Of a DNA stretch of 40,907 nt, positions 1 to 6,690 are shown one piece after another; positions within the stretch are counted from its first letter, which is position 1, and each line of letters begins with the position of its first letter. The notes under the pieces were generated by a model that was not told the origin of the DNA, made no database searches, and saw only the letters and a program-made list of their open reading frames with translations. The translations under genes and the position numbers were made by a program. The DNA lies in assembly GCA_009774235.1 (NCBI GenBank), contig VSNJ01000017.1, positions 1-40,907 on the forward strand, written 5' to 3'. This DNA comes from Lachnospiraceae bacterium (GTDB lineage Bacteria > Bacillota > Clostridia > Lachnospirales > Lachnospiraceae).

Positions 1-19
1 ATATAATAGGAGGAATATG

Positions 20-937
20 ATGAAAGAGAAAATATTTGTAGCAAGAAGACTTACAAAGAAATATAAAAAGTCTTATGCGCTTAATGGTCTGGATATGGAA
101 ATATGCCGTGGCAGTATTTATGGATTTGTTGGGAAAAATGGTGCAGGAAAAACAACGCTTATGCGTATCCTGACAGGAAGGGCTGTGCAGACAGATGGAG
201 AGATTGGGTTATTTGGGGAAAAGCAGCAGAGTAAAATGTATATCCAGCGTAAGCGTGTTGGTGCGATGGTTGAAGGACCAGCATTTTATCCTGGAATGAC
301 AGCAAAGGATAATCTTGAAGTTGTACGGCTGCAAAAGGGTATTGAAGATAAGGGGTGTATTAAGGAAATATTAGAAATTGTAGGTTTAGAAGATACTGGA
401 ACAAAAAAAGCAAGGAATTTTTCACTTGGCATGAAACAGAGGCTTGGTATTGCAATAGCACTTATGGGAAAGCCAGAATTGTTAGTGCTTGATGAGCCAG
501 TTAATGGCCTGGACCCAGAAGGGATTGCCAGCTTGAGGGAGCTTTTGAAAAAGCTTAACCAGGAACAGGGTATGACAATTCTGGTTTCAAGCCATATTTT
601 AAGTGAACTGGACCAACTGGCAACATGTTATGGTTTTATAAATAAAGGCAAAATGATAGAACAGGTTACAACAGAAGAACTTTTTAAGAAATGTGAACCA
701 TATTTAAATATGCGGGTTAATGATGTACAGAAAGCAGCGCATGTTTTAAGAAAAATGTTTCCAGGGAACAGACTGGAAATAGTAACAGATAAACAGTTAT
801 GTCTTTATAATTTTTCTGGAAATACGGCTGATGTAATGAAAGAATGTCTATTAAATGAAGTAGATATAAAAGAAATACGGGCAGAAGGTGCAAGCCTTGA
901 AAAATATTATATGGAATTGATGAAAAAAGTAAAGTAG
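20..937 (+). CDS. ABC transporter ATP-binding protein, bacitracin-resistance type
   Basis: ATPase subunit of an ABC exporter that would work with a membrane permease, which is not in this window. The sequence shows the Walker A motif GKNGAGKTT near residue 40, the signature FSLGMKQR, Walker B LLVLDEPVNGLDPEG and the switch histidine in SSHILSEL. About 305 residues with a C-terminal extension of roughly 90 residues is typical of BcrA-like ATPases for peptide antibiotics or lantibiotic immunity. Two ATGs are adjacent (17 and 20). AGGAGG at 8-13 lies 3 nt from the first and 6 nt from the second, so I prefer 20. No permease follows; any partner would have to be upstream, outside the window. The substrate cannot be read from the sequence. 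Confidence 0.9.
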   Translation: MKEKIFVARRLTKKYKKSYALNGLDMEICRGSIYGFVGKNGAGKTTLMRILTGRAVQTDGEIGLFGEKQQSKMYIQRKRVGAMVEGPAFYPGMTAKDNLEVVRLQKGIEDKGCIKEILEIVGLEDTGTKKARNFSLGMKQRLGIAIALMGKPELLVLDEPVNGLDPEGIASLRELLKKLNQEQGMTILVSSHILSELDQLATCYGFINKGKMIEQVTTEELFKKCEPYLNMRVNDVQKAAHVLRKMFPGNRLEIVTDKQLCLYNFSGNTADVMKECLLNEVDIKEIRAEGASLEKYYMELMKKVK

Positions 938-939
938 AT

Positions 940-965
940 ATGGCAGGAGCCCAGGCTCCTGCCAT
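940..965. terminator. Perfect 12-bp hairpin after the ABC ATPase gene
   Basis: ATGGCAGGAGCC at 940-951 is the exact reverse complement of 954-965, with only CA between. It starts two bases after the stop codon, where a terminator is expected, but no T-tract follows on the plus strand. It may act as an RNA 3'-end stabiliser or a weak terminator. The 938-1140 spacer holds nothing else I recognise. Confidence 0.4.
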
Positions 966-1140
966 AATGCCATAAAGAGGTGGAGGATAGCCTGTGGACA
1001 GGCAGCAGAGCAGGTTGTGGCTATTTACTGGCTATAAGATGTGGAATTATAAATGAAGTTTAAGAAAGATTTAAGGAATAAATTTGCTTTTTTGTGATAT
1101 ATTATGAAGTAGAGAAAATTACAGTGGATTTATTTTTAAG

Positions 1141-1169
1141 TTGATTATTAAGGACAAGCATTATATATT
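1141..1169 (+). promoter_or_regulatory. Sigma-A-type promoter for the 54-residue membrane protein
   Basis: TTGATT at 1141-1146 and TATATT at 1164-1169 are separated by 17 bp. Transcription should start near 1176, just before the ribosome binding site at 1178-1184, giving a very short leader. Confidence 0.55.
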
Positions 1170-1193
1170 TTATAGCAGGGAGGGAGATTGGTC

Positions 1194-1358
1194 TTGGATA
1201 AGAAAACAAGTTTTAAACTTTCAAAAAGGACAATAATGTGGATGTGCATAATATGTGCAATATTTTTAATGATTGGTGTTGTATTGGCAGAGGGTATTGC
1301 ATCAAGAAACGAAAATGTATATTCTATAGAAACGTCAAAGCTCCATATATACAATTAA
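1194..1358 (+). CDS. Small single-helix membrane protein, 54 residues, unknown function
   Basis: I do not recognise a family. A TTG start at 1194 sits 7-9 nt after GGGAGGG (1178-1184). An in-frame TTG at 1188 is too close to that site. The product begins MDKKTSFKLSKR, followed by about 20 hydrophobic residues (IMWMCIICAIFLMIGVVLA) and a short polar tail, so a basic inside end and one membrane span are predicted. It has a promoter (1141-1169) and a terminator whose 5' arm lies inside the last codons (1331-1342). That complete unit is the main argument that it is a real gene despite its length. It could be a regulator or accessory subunit for the neighbouring ABC transporter; this is inference from position only. 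Confidence 0.6.
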   Translation: MDKKTSFKLSKRTIMWMCIICAIFLMIGVVLAEGIASRNENVYSIETSKLHIYN

Positions 1359-1388
1359 ATAGAATATAAAAGCTTTGACGTTTTATTT
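1331..1388 (+). terminator. Rho-independent terminator overlapping the 3' end of the 54-residue ORF
   Basis: AACGTCAAAGCT at 1331-1342 pairs perfectly with AGCTTTGACGTT at 1371-1382, with a 28-nt loop, followed by TTTATTTAT. The 5' arm is coding (codons for Thr-Ser-Lys) and the stop codon is in the loop, so a translating ribosome would mask the left arm. Confidence 0.7.
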
Positions 1389-1404
1389 ATGTAAAAACAG
1401 AGTT

Positions 1405-1437
1405 AGGATGTGCAAGTTTATTTGTCTTGCATATCCT
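1405..1437 (-). terminator. Terminator of the pspA-ydjGHI operon
   Basis: A 12-bp stem (1405-1416 with 1426-1437, one G-T pair) has a 9-nt loop. Read on the minus strand it is followed, after seven bases, by TTTTT. It lies about 60 bp past the end of the ydjI-like gene and faces the small-ORF terminator, so the convergent units are closed on both sides. Confidence 0.55.
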
Positions 1438-1499
1438 GGTGCGTATATGTAACCGGTATCCTGCTTTTGTGGTGCGGTATTTAGCCTGATATTGTCTGT

Positions 1500-2468
1500 T
1501 TATACAAGTTTCTGGCCACAGTTAGGACAGAAATTGCTCCCCGTTGTTTTTTGCCCGCAGTTAGGGCAGAAATTTGGTATTCCTGACGATTGTGCCTGTG
1601 GACCAGGAGAAGGACTGCCTGTATTCTGGCCTTGCTGGTTAAGCATCTGGTTTGCCATCTGCATACCCATCATCATACCTGCCATATCTCCTGCTACACT
1701 GCCACCGTTGAGATTTCCAGATGTCATTGCATCTGTCATAGATACCTGCTGGTATCTTCCTATATCGCCAACCATGCTTTGTGCAGCATTTTTATTAATC
1801 ATATCCTGTATTTCAGCAGGATAGTTAAAGCTCATAATCTGCAGTCCTGTTATTGTCATACCATCCTTTATAATCTGCATATCAAGGTCACTTTTTATTC
1901 CATTAGCTATATCAAATGCATTTGCCTGGAGGTTAAACATATCTTTACCTTCTTTTGTTATCCATTTCATAAGAAGCTGGTCAATAACTGAGGTTATTCG
2001 TAGTTTTACATCTTCAACAGTGTACTGTTGTTTAACACCTGCTATTTTGTCTATTAATGCAAGATAATCATCAACCTTTAATGTAAGAGTACCATTTGCA
2101 CGTATAGGAAGCCCGCCAGGCATATTTGGTGCTGGAATGTTTACAGGTGCTTTAGTACCCCATTTTATAAGAAATTCTTTGGTATTGACAAAGAGAACCT
2201 CTGCCCTTATACCACTGTTAAAGCCAAATTTAAAGCCTTTTAATGATGAAAGGAAAGGGATAATCTGTGATTCGATATCATATTCCCCATCGTCTTTAAA
2301 TATTCCCTCAATTTTACCATTGTAAAGGAAGATTGCATCCTGGCCAGGCTTAATTATAAGTTTTGAGCCTTTTTTAATTTCACGGTTGGCCCACTTCCAG
2401 AAAATCATGTCATCACGCCATTCTTCCCATTCAACTACATTTGCAAATTGTCCTGAAAAAAGTCCCAT
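1500..2468 (-). CDS. ydjI: YdjI-like SPFH-domain protein with C-terminal zinc ribbons
   Basis: A cytoplasmic SPFH/band-7 family protein, the last gene of a Bacillus-type pspA-ydjGHI envelope-stress operon. The opening MGLFSGQF and the stretch VEWEEWRDDMIFWKWANREI match this family as I know it. The SPFH fold covers about residues 20-220, then a Gly/Met/Gln-rich linker (about 250-290). Two short ribbons follow, each FCPNCGQK, spaced so that the four cysteines could bind one zinc. Length is 322 residues. In Bacillus these proteins are thought to act with PspA at the membrane; the exact job is not settled. The start lacks a visible Shine-Dalgarno site (see findings), but the family N-terminus supports it. 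Confidence 0.88.
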   Translation of the reverse strand: MGLFSGQFANVVEWEEWRDDMIFWKWANREIKKGSKLIIKPGQDAIFLYNGKIEGIFKDDGEYDIESQIIPFLSSLKGFKFGFNSGIRAEVLFVNTKEFLIKWGTKAPVNIPAPNMPGGLPIRANGTLTLKVDDYLALIDKIAGVKQQYTVEDVKLRITSVIDQLLMKWITKEGKDMFNLQANAFDIANGIKSDLDMQIIKDGMTITGLQIMSFNYPAEIQDMINKNAAQSMVGDIGRYQQVSMTDAMTSGNLNGGSVAGDMAGMMMGMQMANQMLNQQGQNTGSPSPGPQAQSSGIPNFCPNCGQKTTGSNFCPNCGQKLV

Positions 2469-2481
2469 AAATTATACCAAA

Positions 2482-2500
2482 GCTTCAAAAGATTTGAAGC
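2482..2500. repeat. Palindrome just upstream of ydjI
   Basis: GCTTCAAA (2482-2489) and TTTGAAGC (2493-2500) form perfect 8-bp arms around three bases. On the minus strand TTTGGTATAATTT follows and then the ydjI ATG. It could be a weak terminator of the upstream part of the operon or an operator over a possible internal promoter. Confidence 0.4.
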
Positions 2501-2586
2501 ACAGACATAAAGAATGAAAGAGTGTCTGATTTTATCCTTTCTTATTTTTTCTTTCATCCTGGTTTATTTCTGCGAAGGCAAAGTGA

Positions 2587-2730
2587 AGATTATGTAAGTA
2601 TACTTGCATAATCTGAGCATGCCCACGGAAGCCGGATACCCAATATGGGGCATGTAAGCTAAAGAGAAACCAAGCCATGCCCTGTTGTGGGGTATTTGGC
2701 TTTGTAGATTTAAAGAAAATATCTACAAAT
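2587..2730. repeat. Nested inverted repeats in the ydjH-ydjI spacer
   Basis: Three palindromes are packed here. (1) 2587-2614 is a 28-nt near-perfect palindrome built on AGATTATGTAAGTAT. (2) A long imperfect stem joins about 2629-2654 (GAAGCC...GGGGCATG) to about 2675-2705 (CATGCCC...GGCTTT). (3) TTTGTAGAT (2701-2709) pairs with ATCTACAAA (2721-2729). No T-tract follows on the minus strand. It may process or attenuate the operon transcript between ydjH and ydjI. I could not show that it carries the core found in the four structured repeats. Confidence 0.5.
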
Positions 2731-2742
2731 ATGTATAGTTTT

Positions 2743-3498
2743 TTAAAAACTCCTGCCACCACCGCTGCTATGGCTGGAACCACCACCGCCACCTGCGCTG
2801 CTGCTAGTGTTATTTTTAGGTTTTGGAGTCCTGGTTACAGTTGTATGTGTGTATCTGTCAAAACTTCCTATAACCCTTGAGTTATTCTTGTCAAGGTAGG
2901 TATTGCTGTTGGTGGTGGTACGTCCGCCAGAATTATATGCAATTACAGAAACAGGCACAATTCCAGCAACCAGACATATTATAAGCTGGAAGAGTGGTGA
3001 GAAAATTATATTGTCAAGCTTTGGCGGCTTTCCCATATATTTATATGCTTTCTGGCAAAATGTTTTTACTGCATCGGAGTAATTGCCATCAGCCATATCA
3101 CTGTGCATATAATCTAGTATTTTGCTGCATCTTTTATTTGTAAGCATCTCCTGTGCAGTACCATATCCTTGTATTTCATATATCCTGTCACCAGGGTACA
3201 TGCCCACCATAAGTATTATAACATCTTTATTGGAATGTGAAGCAACAAACTGTTCCATAATACTTCCAAAATCATCACTTCCGCTTATACTGTTGTCAGT
3301 CCATATATATACAGATGTGTTGTATTCTTTGTATATTTTGTCACACAGGCTTTGTATTTCTGGTTCTTTGTTTGGAGAAAGGATTCCTGCATCATCTTGT
3401 ATAATGGTTTCTGCACTTGCGGTACTATGTACTGGTATATAGATTATAAATAAAACAAAAACCAGGAAAATATTGTATTTTAATAATTTCTTTACCAT
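2743..3498 (-). CDS. ydjH: YdjH-like TPM-domain membrane protein
   Basis: TPM (YgcG-type) domain protein. Residues 1-28 form a signal peptide or membrane anchor (hydrophobic run IFLVFVLFIIYIPV). The TPM domain follows, starting at DDAGILSPNKEPEIQSLCDK, to about residue 155. A second membrane span (FQLIICLVAGIVPVSVIAY) is near 170-190. The tail is Ser/Gly-rich and ends GGGGGSSHSSGGGRSF, a common ending in this family. The start overlaps the ydjG stop by 7 nt (ATGGTAA), with GGGAGG upstream, so translation is coupled. The TPM domain probably lies outside the membrane. Function in the operon is unknown; a role with PspA in membrane stress is inferred from the conserved order. Confidence 0.85.
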   Translation of the reverse strand: MVKKLLKYNIFLVFVLFIIYIPVHSTASAETIIQDDAGILSPNKEPEIQSLCDKIYKEYNTSVYIWTDNSISGSDDFGSIMEQFVASHSNKDVIILMVGMYPGDRIYEIQGYGTAQEMLTNKRCSKILDYMHSDMADGNYSDAVKTFCQKAYKYMGKPPKLDNIIFSPLFQLIICLVAGIVPVSVIAYNSGGRTTTNSNTYLDKNNSRVIGSFDRYTHTTVTRTPKPKNNTSSSAGGGGGSSHSSGGGRSF

Positions 3499-4547
3499 AA
3501 TACAGGACCTCCCATTAAAACAGTAATTATACGGCAGATAATAAAGAGCAGTAATGTTATCGCTGCTGCACTTCCTACTGCTTTGCTAGTGCTTAATGGA
3601 GGTTTGCCCGCTATTTTGCCAGTCTGTCCGTTCATTGCGAAAGTATATTCAGAATGGTCATAATCATAATAAACCATCCATACAGGAAAAAGAACATATT
3701 CTGCATTAATCTGCCTTGCATGGTAATCATGGTTTATTATATTTTTAGTGGAGTATCCCATTATTGTACTTGATACATAGTTATCTATATACCGTGTAAC
3801 ACGCTGTTGTATGCGTGGAAACATCTCACGGTCTGTGTAATTGTATTTTTCTGATATAAAACCTGCAAGGTATGGTGTGTTAAAAATTTTCATATTGCTG
3901 TAATCAAATGGCTCAAGTTTATCCATAAGGTCATCGGGCATTTTTTCTGATGCGTCAGCAGGAATATTATTATATCTTAAATCAACTTTGCGGTATACAT
4001 CAAAATGGTTTGTTTTAGTGACAATAGTGTCCCCTTCGTCATGTGTATGTATGCGTGTACAATGTGCAATGGCCTCTCCCTGTCCTTGCACATCATATAA
4101 CCAGAAAGGTACATATATCCCTGTGAGGCTTTTAATCCTGTCAGCCTGTTTAAAACTGCGTGGCATAAGAAAACCATGATGGCACCATTTTTTAAATGCA
4201 GATTCAGCTTCACTTTTTGATATGCTGAAAGGAATTACTTTGGATGGTGCAAGTGCACCTGACAGCCTGTCACCTAATATAACAGGTGCACCGCAGAAAC
4301 TGCAGGTAGTTGCAGTTGTATCTTTATCTGTAAGAAGTATAGCACCACAGTTATTACACTGGTACTGGTTTACTTCATCACCCTCAAACGTGGAGGAGTG
4401 GAAGTGTTCTTCAAATTCCTGGAAGTCTTCTGTATTGTAACCTTCTATTTCTTCGTCGTGTCCGCAGCTGTCACAATGCAGCCTGCCAGTCTGGCTGTTA
4501 AATACCATATCTGCACCACAGCCAGGGCATTTATATTGTATTACCAT
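3492..4547 (-). CDS. ydjG: YdjG-like zinc-ribbon membrane protein
   Basis: A 351-residue protein. It has an N-terminal zinc ribbon (CPGCGADM...CDSCG, about residues 8-33) and a second pair (CNNCG...CSFCGAP, about 64-86). The middle is an uncharacterised domain of about 200 residues rich in Tyr and His. A single C-terminal membrane span sits at about 322-342 (AVGSAAAITLLLFIICRII). This is the layout of Bacillus YdjG, encoded directly after pspA. It lies 30 nt after pspA with AGAGG before the ATG, and overlaps ydjH. The zinc ribbons should be cytoplasmic. It probably anchors or recruits PspA; that role is inferred from family and operon. Confidence 0.85.
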   Translation of the reverse strand: MVIQYKCPGCGADMVFNSQTGRLHCDSCGHDEEIEGYNTEDFQEFEEHFHSSTFEGDEVNQYQCNNCGAILLTDKDTTATTCSFCGAPVILGDRLSGALAPSKVIPFSISKSEAESAFKKWCHHGFLMPRSFKQADRIKSLTGIYVPFWLYDVQGQGEAIAHCTRIHTHDEGDTIVTKTNHFDVYRKVDLRYNNIPADASEKMPDDLMDKLEPFDYSNMKIFNTPYLAGFISEKYNYTDREMFPRIQQRVTRYIDNYVSSTIMGYSTKNIINHDYHARQINAEYVLFPVWMVYYDYDHSEYTFAMNGQTGKIAGKPPLSTSKAVGSAAAITLLLFIICRIITVLMGGPVLW

Positions 4548-4577
4548 ATGTTTCCTCTCATTAATTACAATATAGAA

Positions 4578-5261
4578 TTATTTGCCAAGGCTTGCTTTTA
4601 ATGCCGCAAGCTCATCTTCAATTCCAGAGTCACCACCAGGGGCACTGTCATATTTGGCTTTAAGGTCATCTATGCTGTCATGGCTGGAATTGTTTAATTC
4701 TGCCATTGCGTTTGCCCTGTCAAGCATCTGGTCTGCTTTTGCTTCCATACGTTCAAATGCATTTATGGAGTTATTGGCACCACTTGTATTTGAAACCATC
4801 TGGTTAATATGTTCCTGTGTGCGTGCTATATTCATTTTAGCTTTAATGGAATTGCGTCTTTCTTCAAGGTTAGCAATATCTTTAACCAGTTTATCATTCA
4901 TTGCACGCATATTTTCTGAATTGGACTTTGCTGAATTATATATCTGTTGTAGCTCTGCCTGCCTGGCAGTAAGTGTCTGCTTTTTCTCAAGAAACAGCCT
5001 TGCATCATCATCATTGCCAGCAGAAACAGCTTTTGCGGCATAATTCTGTATTTTGTTGATTTCTTGTGTACATTCATCCAGTTGTCTTTTGGCACGCTGT
5101 TCATCTGCCATAACTGCCGCTGTTTCAGACTTTACTTTGCCAAGGTCACTGTTCAGGTTGCGCAAGCACTGGTCAATCATTTTCTCTGGGTCTTCTGCTT
5201 TATCAAGAAGTGCATTAATATTCGATGACATAATATCTTTAAAACGTGTTAAAATTCCCAT
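4578..5261 (-). CDS. pspA: PspA/IM30 family membrane-stress protein
   Basis: A 227-residue, almost wholly helical coiled-coil protein of the PspA/IM30/Vipp1 family, which coats stressed membranes from the cytoplasm. It opens with MGILTRFKDIMSSNINALLDKAEDPEKM, the family N-terminal amphipathic helix and first coiled-coil segment. It ends with an acidic/alanine-rich piece (GIEDELAALKASLGK). The start has AAGGAGG 5-11 nt upstream and a strong promoter at 5325-5353. First gene of the operon pspA-ydjG-ydjH-ydjI; in Bacillus that operon is under sigma-W. Here the promoter looks like a housekeeping one, and no obvious sigma-W CGTA box is seen. Confidence 0.93.
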   Translation of the reverse strand: MGILTRFKDIMSSNINALLDKAEDPEKMIDQCLRNLNSDLGKVKSETAAVMADEQRAKRQLDECTQEINKIQNYAAKAVSAGNDDDARLFLEKKQTLTARQAELQQIYNSAKSNSENMRAMNDKLVKDIANLEERRNSIKAKMNIARTQEHINQMVSNTSGANNSINAFERMEAKADQMLDRANAMAELNNSSHDSIDDLKAKYDSAPGGDSGIEDELAALKASLGK

Positions 5262-5324
5262 AAAGGCCTCCTTTTTGGAATGTGCTGTAAAGCTACATTC
5301 ATTATTAAAATGTTTTTTATTTAT

Positions 5325-5353
5325 ATTCTAATATTTTTTGTTTCAAATGTCAA
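5325..5353 (-). promoter_or_regulatory. Promoter of the pspA-ydjGHI operon
   Basis: Read on the minus strand, TTGACA (5353-5348) and TAGAAT (5330-5325) are 17 bp apart. This is an almost ideal sigma-A promoter. TGAAAC, a sigma-W-like -35, overlaps the spacer, but there is no CGTA at the right distance. Confidence 0.75.
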
Positions 5354-5365
5354 GGATATATTAAT

Positions 5366-5614
5366 TTGAGTTTCCCTATTTTTTACGGAACACAAAGATT
5401 ATATTACTCTGGCAGGTTCCAAATGTTTTACCAAAAGGCAGCTGTTTGGGGGCGCTGGTGCTTAAGCTACGTTTTTTGTGGCTTTATGCACCACTGTGCA
5501 TCCCATTCAAGCGAAATACGGCAAAGCCATGTTTGCAACATGGCTTTTGGGTGGTAAAACTTTGGAATTGCCAGAGCCAAAATAATTGTATACTAAAAAA
5601 ATGAGGAAACTCAA
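5366..5614 (+). repeat. Structured intergenic repeat, copy A (core plus type-1 arms)
   Basis: The arms are inverted: 5392-5432 pairs with 5553-5590. An outer layer TTGAGTTTCC (5366-5375) pairs with GGAAACTCAA (5605-5614). The core (5437-5522, plus strand) has GGCAGC, then GGGGGCGC paired with GTGCATCCC, TGGTGC paired with GCACCA, a TT/TAT internal loop, an AAGC/GCTT hairpin and AAGCGAAATACG. An added perfect 11-bp hairpin (5523-5533 with 5537-5547) lies 3' of the core. It fills the space between the divergent psp promoter and the methyltransferase gene. Of 5262-5727, the rest holds only the psp promoter and leader. Confidence 0.8.
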
Positions 5615-5727
5615 AAAATTGTTCAGGTATAGCATAAATAGAAGGATTGTGGTAAAATATACTGGTCTGTTAATATATATAAATGAGAATGTGGAATATA
5701 ACCAGGATTTTATGGAGGAATTATAGA

Positions 5728-6588
5728 ATGTGGATTGCGGATGGATGGAAGGATTATGAAGTTATAGATACATCATGTGGAGAGAAACTTGAGAGATGGG
5801 GGAATTATATACTTGTGCGTCCAGACCCACAGGTTATATGGAATACAGAAAAAAGGGCAGAGGAATGGAGAAAATGCAACGGGCATTACCACCGCAGCAA
5901 CAAAGGCGGGGGAAGCTGGGAATTCCATAACATGCCTGATGTATGGCAGATTAATTATAAGAATTTAAAATTTAATTTACAGCCATTTAAATTTAAACAC
6001 ACAGGCCTGTTCCCAGAGCAGGCAGTGAACTGGGAGTGGTCTGGACAGAAGATTAAAAATGCAGGAAGGAGTATAAAGGTGCTTAACCTTTTTGCATATA
6101 CAGGAGGTGCTACTATTGCAGCGGCAGCAGCAGGTGCAAGTGTAACCCATGTAGATGCATCTAAAGGAATGGTTACATGGGCAAAAGAAAACCTTGCAGC
6201 TTCTGGACTTAGTAATGCGCCTGTACGATGGATTGTTGATGACTGTGTTAAATTTGTAGAGCGTGAAACCAGGCGTGGTAATAAATATGATGCAATTATT
6301 ATGGACCCGCCATCATATGGAAGAGGACCAAAAGGTGAAATCTGGAAGATTGAAGAAAAAATACATCCTTTTATACAACTTTGTGCCAAATTATTATCAG
6401 ATACACCATTATTCTTCCTTATAAACTCCTATACGACGGGCTTACAGCCAGCAGTTCTGTCATATATGGCAGAATTAGAGCTGGTTAAAAGATATGGGGG
6501 AAGGGCAGAAGCACAAGAAATAGGGCTTCCAGTTACATCAAACGGGCTTATACTGCCTTGTGGCGCATCAGCCAGATGGGAATGTTAA
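5728..6588 (+). CDS. SAM-dependent methyltransferase, RlmI/COG1092-like
   Basis: Class I S-adenosylmethionine methyltransferase, probably acting on rRNA. Residues about 112-160 carry the SAM site (KVLNLFAYTGGATIAAAAAGA, then HVDASKGMVTWAKEN). The catalytic-loop region is IIMDPPSYGRGPKGEIW (about 190-206). These match the RlmI/RlmK-type fold, but the N-terminal PUA domain of RlmI is missing, so the target base is not certain. I place the start at ATG 5728, 9 nt after GGAGG (5714-5718), giving 286 residues. An earlier in-frame ATG at 5683 has no ribosome binding site. It stands alone between the copy A repeat and the gdpP promoter. Confidence 0.85.
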   Translation: MWIADGWKDYEVIDTSCGEKLERWGNYILVRPDPQVIWNTEKRAEEWRKCNGHYHRSNKGGGSWEFHNMPDVWQINYKNLKFNLQPFKFKHTGLFPEQAVNWEWSGQKIKNAGRSIKVLNLFAYTGGATIAAAAAGASVTHVDASKGMVTWAKENLAASGLSNAPVRWIVDDCVKFVERETRRGNKYDAIIMDPPSYGRGPKGEIWKIEEKIHPFIQLCAKLLSDTPLFFLINSYTTGLQPAVLSYMAELELVKRYGGRAEAQEIGLPVTSNGLILPCGASARWEC

Positions 6589-6596
6589 CCATAAGT

Positions 6597-6625
6597 TTGA
6601 CTATAAAATATAATAATGATATAAT
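6597..6625 (+). promoter_or_regulatory. Promoter of gdpP-rplI-dnaB
   Basis: TTGACT (6597-6602) and TATAAT (6620-6625) with exactly 17 bp between, 65 bp before the gdpP start. Confidence 0.75.
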
Positions 6626-6690
6626 TTTCTAATTAATGCGCAGTTTACATATCTGGCATATGTAATGGCGGTGCAGAAATGAGGTAAGTT

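Noticed and set aside
2587..2730. The ydjH-ydjI spacer as a fifth copy of the structured repeat
   Set aside because: A GGGCATG/CATGCCC stem with similar nesting exists, but the YRGTGC helix, TT/TAT loop and AGC-GNRA-GC hairpin are missing.
5683..5727. Longer N-terminus for the methyltransferase
   Set aside because: No ribosome site before ATG 5683, whereas GGAGG is well placed for ATG 5728.
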